In this document: in pieces, positions 54,210 to 64,000 of the stretch
Position numbering within the stretch: position 1 is the stretch's first letter
Layout: the number at the start of each line of letters is the position of its first letter
Program-made: the position numbers and the translations under genes
Assembly (NCBI GenBank): GCA_027604005.1
Contig: JADGJT010000055.1
Location: 4,928-68,927 of the forward strand
DNA from: Dinochytrium kinnereticum
Lineage: Eukaryota > Chytridiomycota > Chytridiomycetes > Chytridiales > Chytridiaceae
Direction of reading: 5' to 3'
Length of the DNA stretch: 64,000 bases
The notes under the pieces: generated by a model
Databases searched by the model: none
Told to the model about the DNA's origin: nothing
What the model saw: only the letters and a program-made list of their open reading frames with translations

Positions 54210-54813
54210 ATGGGACGAGCGCTGCAATTTGCTGCCGTCGGCGTGCTCTTCTGCGTTGGATGGCTGGCGCTTCTCTTCCACGCATCGGCCTTGCCCTCGC
54301 TGGATGTGCCAAAGTGGCTGGATGAGATCACGCCCGTGGTAAGGGGGAGGGCTCAACATTCCTTCTTGATCCTGCTCTTGCTTGGAATGCCTATTTTCCT
54401 GGATTTGATCGCATGGAGATGCGGGGGCTGACCTTCCTTTATCGCCTTTCTTTTTTAAACGCAGTTCCCGCTGTGGATGCTCGTAACTTTTGGGTCTTAC
54501 TCGCTTGGGAGCATTGGGTATGCACTGCTGACTTTCAATGATTGCCCGGAGGCCTACATCAGCTTGGTGAAGGTTGGTTATTCTTTTACTTTTGTTTGTT
54601 ACTGTTTGCTGGGACAAGAGTCAGAACAGGCGTGGTGTGGTCTATTGCGGATGCTATCAAATGCAGAACGGGATGAATTCAACTTGCTGATGGAGAGATT
54701 GTGCGATGCACGTATTGGCTCTAAACATACTTCCCCTCACACTCTCTGGTGAACAACAGGAGATCACCAGCGCAAAGGATGACCTTCGCAGGCGAGGAGT
54801 CAGCGTCGACTAA
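54210..54813 (+). CDS. DPM3: Dolichol-phosphate mannosyltransferase subunit 3
   Basis: DPM3 is the small ER membrane subunit that tethers the catalytic Dpm1, which makes dolichol-phosphate-mannose for N-glycans, GPI anchors and O-mannosylation. Three exons (54210-54338, 54465-54572, 54760-54813) sum to 291 nt, 96 residues, the normal size. Two hydrophobic helices are present (FAAVGVLFCVGWLALLF and LWMLVTFGSYSLGSIGYAL). They are followed by the conserved cytosolic coiled coil TFNDCPEAYISLVKEITSAK and DDLRRRGVSVD, the family signature that binds Dpm1. Its presence implies the three-subunit enzyme of most fungi and animals rather than the single-chain S. cerevisiae type. The next gene on the same strand is derlin. 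Confidence 0.93.
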
Positions 54814-55261
54814 TTGGAAAAAGATCAACTACACCCTTCCTCCTCCATATTCCCCCAACCACGCATGGGCCCGATAGATATCTTGACGCATCTTGAAAAG
54901 CGATGCCGCCCTTGTTAGCCGAGGGGGGGTTGGAGGTGCCCTCCGCAATAATAAAGAGATGCTCCCTGCTCAATGCCATGCTCCTCCTGCTCAACCGACG
55001 CCGTTGTCGGGTTGCTCATCGTCGCCTGTTGTGAGCTGTCGCTGTGGCGAAAACCCTCTCTGGTGACCAAATTTCTGGAGACCAATCGTGCCTTTCCACC
55101 GCACAACTTGACCTTCACAGCCGGCAGCACCACGCAGCCCATCCGCTCCACCAAGTTGAACCCCCGTTGATCGATACCTGTAAGCGGCTGCTGCTTCCTG
55201 CTCGGCTGCATCTGTTGCTGGACGGCCTGCTCTTTGTTGTTGCTGTTTGCGTGCAGACACC
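54814..55261. promoter_or_regulatory. Spacer and leader of derlin
   Basis: About 450 bp between two plus-strand ER-protein genes. Open frames in it overlap on both strands and have no family match. It should contain the DPM3 3' end and the derlin promoter. Confidence 0.4.
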
Positions 55262-56671
55262 ATGACGCCGCTGGAGGCGTGGTACTATGAGGTGCCCATC
55301 ATCACGCGGGGGTTCTTGACCGCTGTTTTTGTTATCACGTTGGCGGAGGTGAGGGGTCCCCTTTCTGTTTCCCTCTTTGGCTCTTTTTGGGGAGGGACTG
55401 GGGGCTGGGTTGGGACTCCCCATGGCCAGTCGTAGTGGTTGAATGGCTTGGAAGAATGTGGTATCGCTTTTGATGCTGTCGATGCTGGCCGAGAGGAACA
55501 TTGGGTCGATGGATGAGATACCAGTGATTATATCTTTGGTTCTAACCACCATCCCTTTGCCCACAACCTTTTCTCACGTCGCTTCTCATGCCGTGGACAG
55601 CAACTGAACCTCGTTCACCCGCTTCAACTTCACTTCTCCTTTGACTTGGTATTCCGCGCTGGACAGTACTGGAGACTTATCACTTCGTTTCTGTACTTTG
55701 GGGACTTTTCTTTGGACTTTCTCTTCCACATGTTCTTTCTGTAAGGGTCTTCTGTGTCTTTAGGCAGTTGTTGGACATGGTAGTTGTTAATGCTAATGAT
55801 GGCGATTGCATTTTTTTTTGAAGTCAGAGGTATGCCAGAATGCTGGAGGAGGGGTCTTTCAGGGGAAGGACGGCAGATTTTTTCTGGTTGTTTTTATTGG
55901 GGGCTGCCTCCATTGTTGTAAGTTTTCTCTCTCATATGCTTTCTTTGCCACTTTTTGATGTTTCGTTCTCGTGTCGTTTTAAACACTGCCATATTCACTT
56001 ACTGTATGAATCTCATAAATCACCTTTAGACCCTCACCCCTCTTGTCACAACTCGCTGGACGACCATGCCGTTCCTCTCCTCACCCCTTACATTCATGCT
56101 GGTTTACATATGGTCCCGCCGCAACCCCTATGTCCGCATGTCTTTCCTCGGTATTTTCAATTTTACAGCTCCATATCTCCCTTGGGTCCTTTTGACCTTC
56201 ACTATGCTGCTCAACGGAGTCTGGCCGACGGGTGACCTCCTTGGCATGGGTGTTGGACATGTCTATTACTTCCTAGATGACGTTTGGCCCAGGACCGGGA
56301 ATGGGGATCGCCCAAGACTCCTAAGGGCGCCCGATTTCGTCAGGAGATTATTTGAGCCCACAGATCGGGGACAGGTGCTGTCTGAGGGACTTCGAGATCT
56401 GTATGAGCAGCAGGGAGACCAGGCATTGGGGCAACCAGAGGTGCCGGCGGTGGGTGGCGGTGCTAGTGCTGCTCCTGCTGCGAACGCTGGCCAAGGAGAA
56501 GGAAGCTCATCGGAAGCCTGGACGCTGGTGGAGGGGGATGATGATAAGACGAGCGCCATGTCCTCTCCGGCGTCAATGAGGTCTCAGCCTGTGGCGACGG
56601 GAGGACTGAGAGACCGGTCAGCCACGGCGGCGGCGTTTGCGGGCGATGCGGGTCCGTCGTCGACGTCCTAG
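55262..56671 (+). CDS. Derlin (Der1/Dfm1-like rhomboid pseudoprotease)
   Basis: Derlins sit in the ER membrane and move misfolded proteins to Cdc48 for degradation. Four exons (55262-55348, 55601-55740, 55824-55917, 56030-56671) sum to 963 nt, 320 residues. The start MTPLEAWYYEVPIITRGFLT is typical. It continues QLNLVHPLQLHFSFDLVFRA, then QYWRLITSFLYFGDFSLDFL with the WR motif, and the loop RMLEEGSFRGRTADF. Further helices include LPWVLLTFTMLLNG and the GxxxG helix GMGVGHVYYFLDDVWP. Catalytic rhomboid residues are absent, as expected for a derlin. The C-terminal ~110 residues are a disordered Ser/Gly/Ala-rich tail. A SEAWTLVEGDDD segment could be a short linear motif; a clear Dfm1-type SHP box was not seen. 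Confidence 0.92.
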
Positions 56672-57035
56672 TCGCCCACCTCTGCTCGCCTGGCCACCTC
56701 CAGCATTAGCGCGCTTTGTAGTTACAATTTATCCCATTTTTGCAGATGTTTTGTAGCCTTTAGCCAGCCAATGAAGAACCAGCCCTACACATTGTCGCTG
56801 GCGGAAGTGTGTGATTGGCCAAACAGTCTGGGTCTGATCATCTCTTTTTTTTTGGCTCACAAATCATCCATCTGCGACCCTCTGGCCAAAAGTCAAAAGG
56901 ACGACGGCCTCACCCGCGACTCAGACTGACCGACTGACCGACTGAGCTGAGCACCGCGCGATCCCTCCGTCCCGTCACCGCCTTCATCCGCTGCATCCCT
57001 GCGTCTCAGCATCATCCACCCTGGAGCGAACAGAG
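56672..57035. promoter_or_regulatory. Upstream region of LYS2
   Basis: About 360 bp. It contains two adjacent GACTGACC units and a C-rich leader. TGACTC-like Gcn4 sites were not clearly seen (GCGACTCAG near 56914 is one base off). Confidence 0.35.
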
Positions 57036-60000
57036 ATGATGCCTGCTCCTGCCGTCACTGCGCCTGCCTGCGGGCTGCCTGTCGAGGCGCGCATTACCTC
57101 TTGCAAGGCGCGACTCTCGAACCTCACTGACCTCAGTCTTCCAACAGACTACCCGCGTCCAGTTCCGCTGCGCACCGTTGAAGCTGAGACCAAACGCTCC
57201 ATCTCGGATCGAACCGCCCGTGCCATCATGAGGCTGACACTCTCTTTTGGGAACGATGATGTTGATGGTGCTGCTGTCTCGTCTCCACCGCTTTCTCCTG
57301 CTGTTGGTGGGGAGCCTTCTGCTACCTTTGGTGCCGATGGGCTGGCTGCGGTCTCGCCGTTTCACATCTTGCTGGCGGCTTTTGTCGTGTTGCTGCACAA
57401 ATACACGGGTGAGGAGGATATCACGGTCGGAAGCTCGTCGCTTTCGGCCAACCCTCTCGTGCTGAGGTTCCCTGTGAGGGACTCGGACTCGTTTGTTAGC
57501 GTCTTGAGCTCGGTGATGCAGGTGAGTAAAGACCCTCCCTCCTTCCTGGCCAGCCTCTGGCAAACCTTTTTGCGTTGGTCAAGCGTGGGTCCATGAGAGA
57601 GGACGGCTTGGAATGCCCTCTTTGAAGATGTTGCAACCCCTCGCGTGTTTCAGCATTCGCTAATATGTCTTCCTCTGTTTACCATAGGCTGAAAAGGAGG
57701 CGACTCTAGATGAAGTTCCCTTCACGGCGCTCTTGGAGGCCCTCTTTCCAGCCAAGAACAAGGTCAATGGGAAATCCTCTGCCGAAGACGACGCGGAGGA
57801 GGACACTGTCAACCCATCTTTGTTCAAGGTCCGCTTTTTCAACCTCACCGACACCTCCCCCGACACTTTTGAGGCCACAACCACATCCTCTGCCTGTGAC
57901 CTCACCGTCCTCATCACTCAGTCGACCACCCTCCGCCGTCTCCTCCCAATAGACATTCACATTCTCTACAACTCTGTCCTTTTCTCATCCTCCAGGATCC
58001 TCGACGTTCTTGATCAGCTTGAATCCTTAATCGAGGCAGTCTCTCGTAACCCGCAGCGAGAGGTTGGATCCATCTCTGTTGTTACTGAGGCTTCTCGCGC
58101 GAGGCTGCCGGATCCAACGGCTGATTTGGCTTGGGATGGGTTTGAGGGGGCCATCACTGATATCTTTTCGAGGAACGCCAAGATGCATCCTGAAAGGGTC
58201 TGTGTGGTTGAGAGCGCTGAGGGGAATGCTCTGAGGACTTTTTCGTATGAGCAGATTCATCGCGCTTCCAATTTGCTTGCGCATCATCTGGTGAAGTCTG
58301 GGATCGGGAGGGAGGATGTTGTGGTGCTTTACTCTTACCGTGGAGTAGATCTAGTGGTTGCTGTTATGGGCGTCTTGAAGGCTGGAGCCACGTTCAGCGT
58401 TATTGGTGAGTTGATTTATCCTTTTTCATTGCTCTCGAACGCATGGTGATAGATTTAACGGTGCTTGCGCTGGGTTTCTTTCCTGCAAGCCCAGTATTAG
58501 TATTTGTTTCATTTTTTTAACACCTCTCAACAGACCCTGCCTACCCCCCCAATCGGCAAGTGATTTACCTTTCCGTCGCGCAACCCCGTGGTCTGGTCGT
58601 GCTTCGAAAGGCTGGCACCCTTCATGAGGAAGTAACGACCTATATCAAGGACAAGCTCTCTATCCAGTGCTTTGTGCCTGCCCTTGAAATTCTTGATGGA
58701 GGAGAGTTGCTTGGTGGAAAGACTGAAGCGGCTCCCGGAGATGTTTTAGAGCATGTCAAGGATTTGGGTGGGCAGGACGTTGGAATTGAAATTGGGCCAG
58801 ACAGTATTGGGACTTTAAGTTTCACTAGGTTTGTTGAATGCCTCACTGTTTGTAAAGTACGGTTGGCTGACTTCTTGCTTGTTTTTTATGGTTGGGCTGT
58901 AGTGGAAGTACTGGTATTCCTAAGGGTAAGTGTTGGGCTATTGTGCTTCGCGTATTTCTCTTTCCTCTACTTTATCTGATGGCTTTCTTGCTAGGTGTGC
59001 GCGGTCGTCACTTTTCCTTGACACATTTCTACCCTTGGATGAAGGGAGAGTTTGGTTTGACACCGGAAGAGCGTTTCACAATGCTTAGTGGTATCGCCCA
59101 TGATCCTATTCAACGTGACAGTGAGTATTCAAACTTCCGTTATGGATTCTACTAATACTGACGCTTTTAAACATAGTTTTCACTCCTCTCTTCCTCGGCG
59201 CACAGCTGCGTATTCCTACTGCTGATGATATTGGTACTCCCGGTCGTCTTGCTGAGTGGATGGGCAAAAACGGGATCACTGTTACCCATCTCACCCCCGC
59301 TATGGGTCAGCTTCTCTCGGCTAACGCCACCCACCCGATCCCAACCCTCCGTAACGCCTTCTTTGTCGGTGATGTGCTGACTAAGCGTGATGTGACTCGC
59401 CTCCAGTTCCTCGCGCCTAATGTTTACATTGTTAATATGTACGGAACGACTGAGACGCAGAGGGCTGTTAGCTTTTTGAAGATTCCTCCATCAAGTGTTA
59501 ATGTTGGGTTCCTTTCTGAGCAGAAGGATATCATGCCTGCTGGACGGGGGATGAAAAATGTTCAGCTACTTGTCGTTAACAAGGCTGGATTGCTCTGTGG
59601 TGTTGGAGAAGTCGGCGAGATTTATGTTAGGAGTTCGGGATTGGCTGAGGGGTACCTTCGCCTTGACGATGTGACGGCTCAAAAGTTCATTTTGAATCCC
59701 TTTGCTCCTGCTCCAACGTCGTCCTCGACTTTACCTTATTACAAGGGGCCCCGGGATCGTATGTACCGTACGGGTGATCTTGGGAGGTACCGTCCTGATG
59801 GGTCTGTTGAGTGCACTGGACGGGCGGATGATCAAGTGAAGATTCGCGGATTTAGAATTGAGCTTGGGGAGATTGATACTCACCTCAGTCAGCATCCTGG
59901 GGTTAGAGAAAATGTTACGTTGGTGAGGAGAGATAAGTTTGAGGAACCTACCCTTTGCAGTTACTTTGTGCCCCTGGATCCGGCGGCCCATGCTGATGTT

Positions 60001-62135
60001 TGGGCGTTGGTGAAGGAGATTAGGGAGTATTTGAAGTTGAAACTGCCGGCTTATGCTGTGCCTTCTGGTGAGTTATCGTCCGCTCTCTTTTATAAGCCGT
60101 ACTCTTCTCTTTTTTGACCTGTTTGCTGCTTCTCTTTGGGCAGTTTTTGTTCCCTTGACCCGTATGCCCTTGACCCCCAACGGCAAGGTTGACAAGAACG
60201 CTCTTCCCTTCCCCGATACCGCCGCCGCCGCGAACCTCCAAAAGCCAACAGCCTCCTCCCCTTCCACTCTGACCCCAGTCCAATCCGCCATCCGAGACGT
60301 CTGGTCCGCCCTTCTCAACCTCCCCGCCGACACCATTTCGATCACGGATAACTTTTTCGATCTCGGTGGCCACTCCATCCTCGCGACTCGTCTCGTGTTT
60401 GGGATTCGAAAAGCCCTCGCTGTTGAGATTCCTTTGGGCCTTATTTATAAGGAACCCACTGTTGGTGGGATGGCTGTAGAAATCGAGAGGATTCGTGGAA
60501 GTGATTTGAATATTTCTGCTGAGGCGCCTGTTGCTGCTTTGGAGGGAGATGCTGGGGAAGAGGAGTTTGATTATGCGGGTGATGTTGCTGTTGTTGATGA
60601 CCCTACGACGGTTGGAGCCAATCTTTCGCTGATTCAGGATGCCCAGTTCCCTCATTTCGTGTTCCCTAACAACCCAAAGACATTCTTCTTGACGGGCGCC
60701 ACTGGGTTCCTTGGAGCATTTATTCTTTCGTCTTTGATGAAGATGTACCCTAAGGCAAAGGTTTATTGCTTAGTTAGGGCTAGTAATGCTGCTAATGGAT
60801 TGGAGAGATTGAGAGTCAATGGGGAGAGGCATTTGGTTTGGGAGAAGGAGTGGGAGGGGAGAGTTGTTGCTGTTCCTGGGGATTTGGCGGTGGATAGGTT
60901 TGGGATGGGAGAGGAGGAGTGGAAGGAGATGGCGAGAGTTGTGGATGTTATTGTTCACAATGGGGCTTTGGTACTTTTTTTTTCCATCTTTTTTTTTCTC
61001 CCTTAGTTCTGTTCATGTCTTGGCTTTACCTTTTGAGGGGGATTTTGTTGGATTTTGGCTGCTTGGACTGACCTTTTCTTTTTTTTTTTGTTCAGGTTCA
61101 CTGGGTCTACCCCTACCACAAGCTCCGCGCTCCGAACGTTCTTGGAACCCTTTGGGGTCTCCGCCTTGCATCCCTTCACCACCTGAAGCCTTTCCACTTT
61201 GTTTCATCCACGTCTGCCCTCGACACTGCTCACTACACTAGGAGGTTCCTTGATCGTGGTGTTTCTGTTCCGGAGAGCGATGATATGGAGGGATCTAGAC
61301 GAGGCTTGAGGAGCGGATATGGGCAGACCAAGTGGGTTGCTGAGAGGTTGGTTGTTCTTGCTAAAGGGAGAGGAGTGCCAGCTACTATTGTTAGGCCTGG
61401 ATACATTGTTGGAGATTCGAAGAGTGGAGGTGAGATTCTTTGTTTTTCGTTCTCTAAAGGATTGGGTTCGGTCGTGGGGGTATGCTTGTGTTTCTGACAC
61501 TTTTTTTTTCTTTTTTTCGCTTGTCTTTTGCTATAGTCGGCAACACGGACGACTTCTTATGGCGCCTCGTCAAAGGTTGCATACAACTTGGCAAAGTCCC
61601 TCGCATCGCCAATGTTGTCAACATGTGCCCCGTCGACTACGTTGCCAACTCTGTCGCCGTCATCGCTGGCACTCCCTCTGCTCTCTCCTCCCATGGCATC
61701 TTCCATATGTGGCACCCTCACCGATTCCGCTTCGACGACCTCTTTGATCTCATCGCTCTTCACGGCTTCATGGTTGAACCCACTGAGTATATTCATTGGA
61801 GAACTGCTTTGATGGATTTGACCCTCAACGCTGCCGCTGTTGCGAAGGAAGGGGAGGACCCTCATGCTCTGTTCCCGCTGTTGCATTTTGTGTTGGATGA
61901 TCTGCCGACGAGCACCAGAAGCCCGGAATTGGATGATGCGAATGCTGTTAGGGTTTTGAAGGAGGCTGGGGGTGAGATGTGCCCTGATGTTGCGGGTTTG
62001 GTGGGCGTTTATTTGGGATATTTGACCGCGATTGGGTTTTTGGAGAAGCCTGCGGAGGGTGGGAAGGAGTTGCCGAGGTTGGAGTGTTGGGATGCTTTGG
62101 TTGGGTTGGGGGTGGTTAAGAGGACTGGAGCTTGA
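57036..62135 (+). CDS. LYS2: L-2-aminoadipate reductase
   Basis: Lys2 reduces alpha-aminoadipate to its semialdehyde with ATP and NADPH in the fungal lysine pathway, in the cytosol. It is a mini-NRPS of about 1400 residues split by about nine introns. An N-terminal condensation-like region ([20 protein letters not shown]) precedes the adenylation domain: [33 protein letters not shown] (core A3, split by an intron at 58897), [23 protein letters not shown], and [11 protein letters not shown], ending in PNGKVDK. The carrier domain has [11 protein letters not shown], whose Ser takes phosphopantetheine from Lys5. The reductase domain has [19 protein letters not shown] (NADPH loop), the [17 protein letters not shown] strand, [11 protein letters not shown] (Tyr/Lys catalytic pair) and [17 protein letters not shown]. 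It ends at TGA 62133-62135. All key motifs are intact. The ATG at 57036 is followed at once by a second ATG. Confidence 0.96.
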
Positions 62136-62511
62136 GAGTGCTTTCCATTGTTTTCTGAAAACACTTTTTTCCTCACATTTTTTTCTGCTTCTCTTGTCGT
62201 TTTAAGATTCATCTCAAGTTCGTTTTTTCTCTTCTTCTTTCTTCTTATGAACTCGGTCCCTTAGTTGGAGTTTCGCCTCCTCTTCTATACTTTAACACTT
62301 TGTACCAGTTTTAAATGGAGATGATTGGGCAAATAGATACTCGTTTATTTAACCCCCTTTTTATTCTTTGGGTTAGGTTTGGATACCTATATTTTATCGA
62401 GGATGGGGAGCTCAAGAGATTATAGACGAGGAAAAACAGATGGGCCAAGAGCATGGGTGTCTAGACACAATTGGTCTAGGATTGGAAGGAGAGAATGGCT
62501 TAAGAGCGAAT
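62136..62511. other. Convergent intergenic spacer
   Basis: About 375 bp of T-rich DNA containing the LYS2 3' UTR and that of the minus-strand NmrA-like gene. Nothing else was seen. Confidence 0.55.
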
Positions 62512-63434
62512 CTAGGCATCCCCAGCGATCGACGGCGTTTGCCTCAACCAAGTGTTGTCCGTCAACTGCTTTAGCGTGAAATCAGCAACATCTCCTCTGC
62601 TGACCGTCGCTGACGCGATGCCCTTCCCAAACTTATACTTACCCGTCTTACCCCCATCACGCAAGCCTGAAGACAAAAAAACTCATCATCAGACCGAATC
62701 TTCCGTACACTTTAAAAATAAACCGAGTCAACCCCTCACCTGCAGGCCTGACAATGATCCACTCTAGCCCGGAATCCATGACACTCCTCTCTTGAATCTC
62801 CTTATCATCCAGATAGGGTTTCAAGAACGTTCTCGCGCGTTCGGAGATATCATTGAACGAGTCTCCCACACCCATGGAAGAGACAACGAGCAGACGGGAA
62901 ACTTTGTGGCGTTTCATGGATTTGATGATCAGTTCCGTCGCGACGGAGCAGACGGCGAGTGCTGATGGGTCTGATGCGATGCCGACGCCTGGGGTTTGTT
63001 GCTGTTATTGGTTTTTGTTTTTGATTAGGAGACGGGGTCGGTGGCTCTACCTAGGGAAACGATCACGGCTTGAGCACCTCGGATGGTTTCATCGACGCTG
63101 CGGAGACTTGTGGCATCACCTTGAACGATGAGAAGGTTGTCCTGGATCTCCATTTTGGTCGGGTCTCGTGCGAGGGCTGTGACCGAGTGGCCTGCATTGA
63201 GGGCTTGGATGACGACTTGCCTACCGACGCCGCGAGTTCCTCCTGTTTGTTGTTTGGAATGTGTAATTGGTGCGATTTGATGCAGTGGGACGATTGGGAA
63301 TGTTAATGCTGGCCATGGACAGCATGGGCATCGATGCTGAGGGGGCAAGACGGGGAAAGCACTGGCCTTTGTCGATGATGGGACGGAAGCGGTGAAGGAG
63401 GGAGGAAGGACTCACCAAACACGGCCAGATGCAT
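62512..63434 (-). CDS. NAD(P)-binding NmrA-like/atypical SDR protein
   Basis: Four exons; the first holds only 19 coding nt (63416-63434). Joined, the N-terminus reads MHLAVFGGTRGVGRQVVIQA, a Rossmann GGxRGxGR loop for NAD(P). It continues VTALARDPTKM, NLLIVQGDATSLRSVDETI, AQAVIVSLGG, then RLLVVSSMGVGDSF, LEWIIVRPAG and the C-terminal KFGKGIASATVSRGDVADFT. This is the order of atypical short-chain dehydrogenases of the NmrA/BVR-B type, which act as redox sensors or flavin/biliverdin-type reductases. The YxxxK pair is replaced by SSMGVG, so classical dehydrogenase activity is unlikely. The stop is at 62512-62514. The junction giving SLGGVGIAS was chosen over an alternative needing a 32-nt intron. 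Confidence 0.85.
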
Positions 63435-63791
63435 TTGATGATTTGAAAGAAGTCGAAATGGCTGGGCTAGAAATTCCGTTCAGATGCCGCTGCCCAACGA
63501 ATGCCGGATCCAGTAGGGATTGACGGAACATGTAAATCCTAACTGTTTTGGAATAACACGACGTGCTGGGATCTTCTTGTGCCGGTTGTGCGCTTCGAAG
63601 AAGAGAGGGGCGAATCGGGGTTCAAAGAAGAGAGGGGCGAATCGGGGCGATATGCGTTTTGTTCTGGTTTCGATCCTTGCAGCTGCTGTAGGGGTTCAGG
63701 TCTAATTTTATTGCAGCAACGCTGGGAAGGCAGTCCTATTGCGAATCTAGCAAGAGGTAGAATAGATGGAGATGAGGAAGGGAGGAGTGGC
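63435..63791. other. Spacer with a 27-bp-period direct repeat
   Basis: About 360 bp upstream of the NmrA-like gene and downstream of the ankyrin gene. It holds two copies of a 23-base element at 63598-63620 and 63625-63647. No gene is supported. Confidence 0.5.
63598..63647 (+). repeat. Two-copy 23-bp direct repeat
   Basis: AAGAAGAGAGGGGCGAATCG plus GGG occurs twice, offset by 27 bases. It lies 160 bp upstream of the NmrA-like start codon and could be a regulatory duplication or a small slippage event. Confidence 0.8.
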
Positions 63792-64000
63792 TCAATGATC
63801 AACATCCTTCGCACTATCAGTCACTTCCACACCTCTTCCCATAACCTTTGCGCAAACAGCCGAAGCAAGCTCCTCCCTTCTATCCAGCCCTCTAACTCTC
63901 CTGTCCGCCAAAAGCATCTCCACAATTCTCACATGCCCATTCGCCCTCGCCATCCTCAAAGCAAATCCTCTCTCGGCATTTGGATCCACCCTCTCCCCAC
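63792..64000 (-). CDS. Ankyrin-repeat protein, C-terminal fragment (partial)
   Basis: The frame is open from the window edge to a stop at 63792-63794. It encodes NAERGFALRMARANGHVRIV then EMLLADRRV, an ankyrin-repeat helix pair (A-x-x-GH-x-x-IV-x-x-LL), followed by a divergent 35-residue tail. The N-terminal repeats lie beyond the window. Ankyrin repeats bind proteins and give no specific function. No intron is needed in the visible part. Confidence 0.65.
   Translation of the reverse strand, partial: GERVDPNAERGFALRMARANGHVRIVEMLLADRRVRGLDRREELASAVCAKVMGRGVEVTDSAKDVDH

Noticed and set aside
54915..55564. Minus-strand frames of 90-149 codons between DPM3 and derlin
   Set aside because: No domain, overlap with derlin exon 1, and Ala/Gln/Arg-rich composition typical of antisense leader sequence.
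57036..62135. Frameshift or gene split in LYS2 suggested by separate frames
   Set aside because: Every break coincides with a GT-AG intron, and all adenylation, carrier and reductase motifs join in frame.
62980..63065. A 32-nt intron in the NmrA-like gene
   Set aside because: Too short for the pattern in this genome; a longer GT-AG intron gives the better continuation SLGGVGIAS.
1..64000. Transposons, CRISPR arrays, viral genes or a secondary-metabolite cluster
   Set aside because: No transposase, reverse transcriptase, terminal repeats, spacer arrays or capsid-like proteins were found. The adenylation/carrier/reductase gene is the housekeeping LYS2, not an NRPS cluster.

Overview
The window is nuclear DNA from a fungus and is gene-dense. 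Almost every gene is cut by short GT-AG introns (about 45-200 bp, often T-rich). The content is eukaryotic and fungal: a complete alpha-aminoadipate reductase (lysine pathway of fungi), a GATA factor of the NsdD/SUB-1 type, a BRSK/Hsl1/Gin4-type kinase, a YML020W-family protein and a trifunctional C1-tetrahydrofolate synthase. A plant-type GH35 beta-galactosidase, a PB1/UBA protein and frequent small introns including microexons suggest an early-diverging lineage, perhaps a chytrid; that is inference. There is one 100-base assembly gap (41350-41449).

Layout. 1-10 kb: 3' end of glycogen phosphorylase (+), C1-THF synthase (-), the ribosome-assembly WD40 protein Notchless/Rsa4 (+) on a shared divergent promoter, an F-box/Cys-rich protein (+), and an AIG2-like gamma-glutamylcyclotransferase (-). 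10-17 kb: a long-intron GATA factor (-), then a 1.7 kb stretch with no gene that ends in an orphan last exon of an oligopeptide transporter. 17-31 kb: YML020W-like hydrolase (+), PB1-UBA putative autophagy receptor (+), a 1278-residue coiled-coil/zinc-knuckle protein (-), and MBOAT lysophospholipid acyltransferase ALE1 (+). 31-42 kb: BRSK/Gin4-type kinase (+), a tandem pair of cysteine-rich tail-anchored proteins (+), and a large coiled-coil protein with the gap in its repeats (+). 42-52 kb: serine carboxypeptidase (+) converging on an M28 glutamate-carboxypeptidase-like enzyme (-), which is divergent from a membrane-anchored GH35 beta-galactosidase (+). 52-64 kb: unknown protein with a possible TIR-like fold (-), DPM3 (+), derlin (+), LYS2 (+), NAD(P)-binding NmrA-like protein (-), and the 3' part of an ankyrin-repeat gene (-).

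Functional links: DPM3 and derlin both act in the ER membrane. The carboxypeptidase, the M28 peptidase and the beta-galactosidase lie side by side and all carry an N-terminal signal or anchor, so they form a small secretory/vacuolar hydrolase neighbourhood. The remaining order looks like ordinary eukaryotic scatter. Many exon junctions were placed by reading frame and family fit. For nine models (GATA factor, YML020W-like, ALE1, kinase, carboxypeptidase, GH35, derlin, DPM3, PB1-UBA) the exon lengths sum to a multiple of three, which supports those models.
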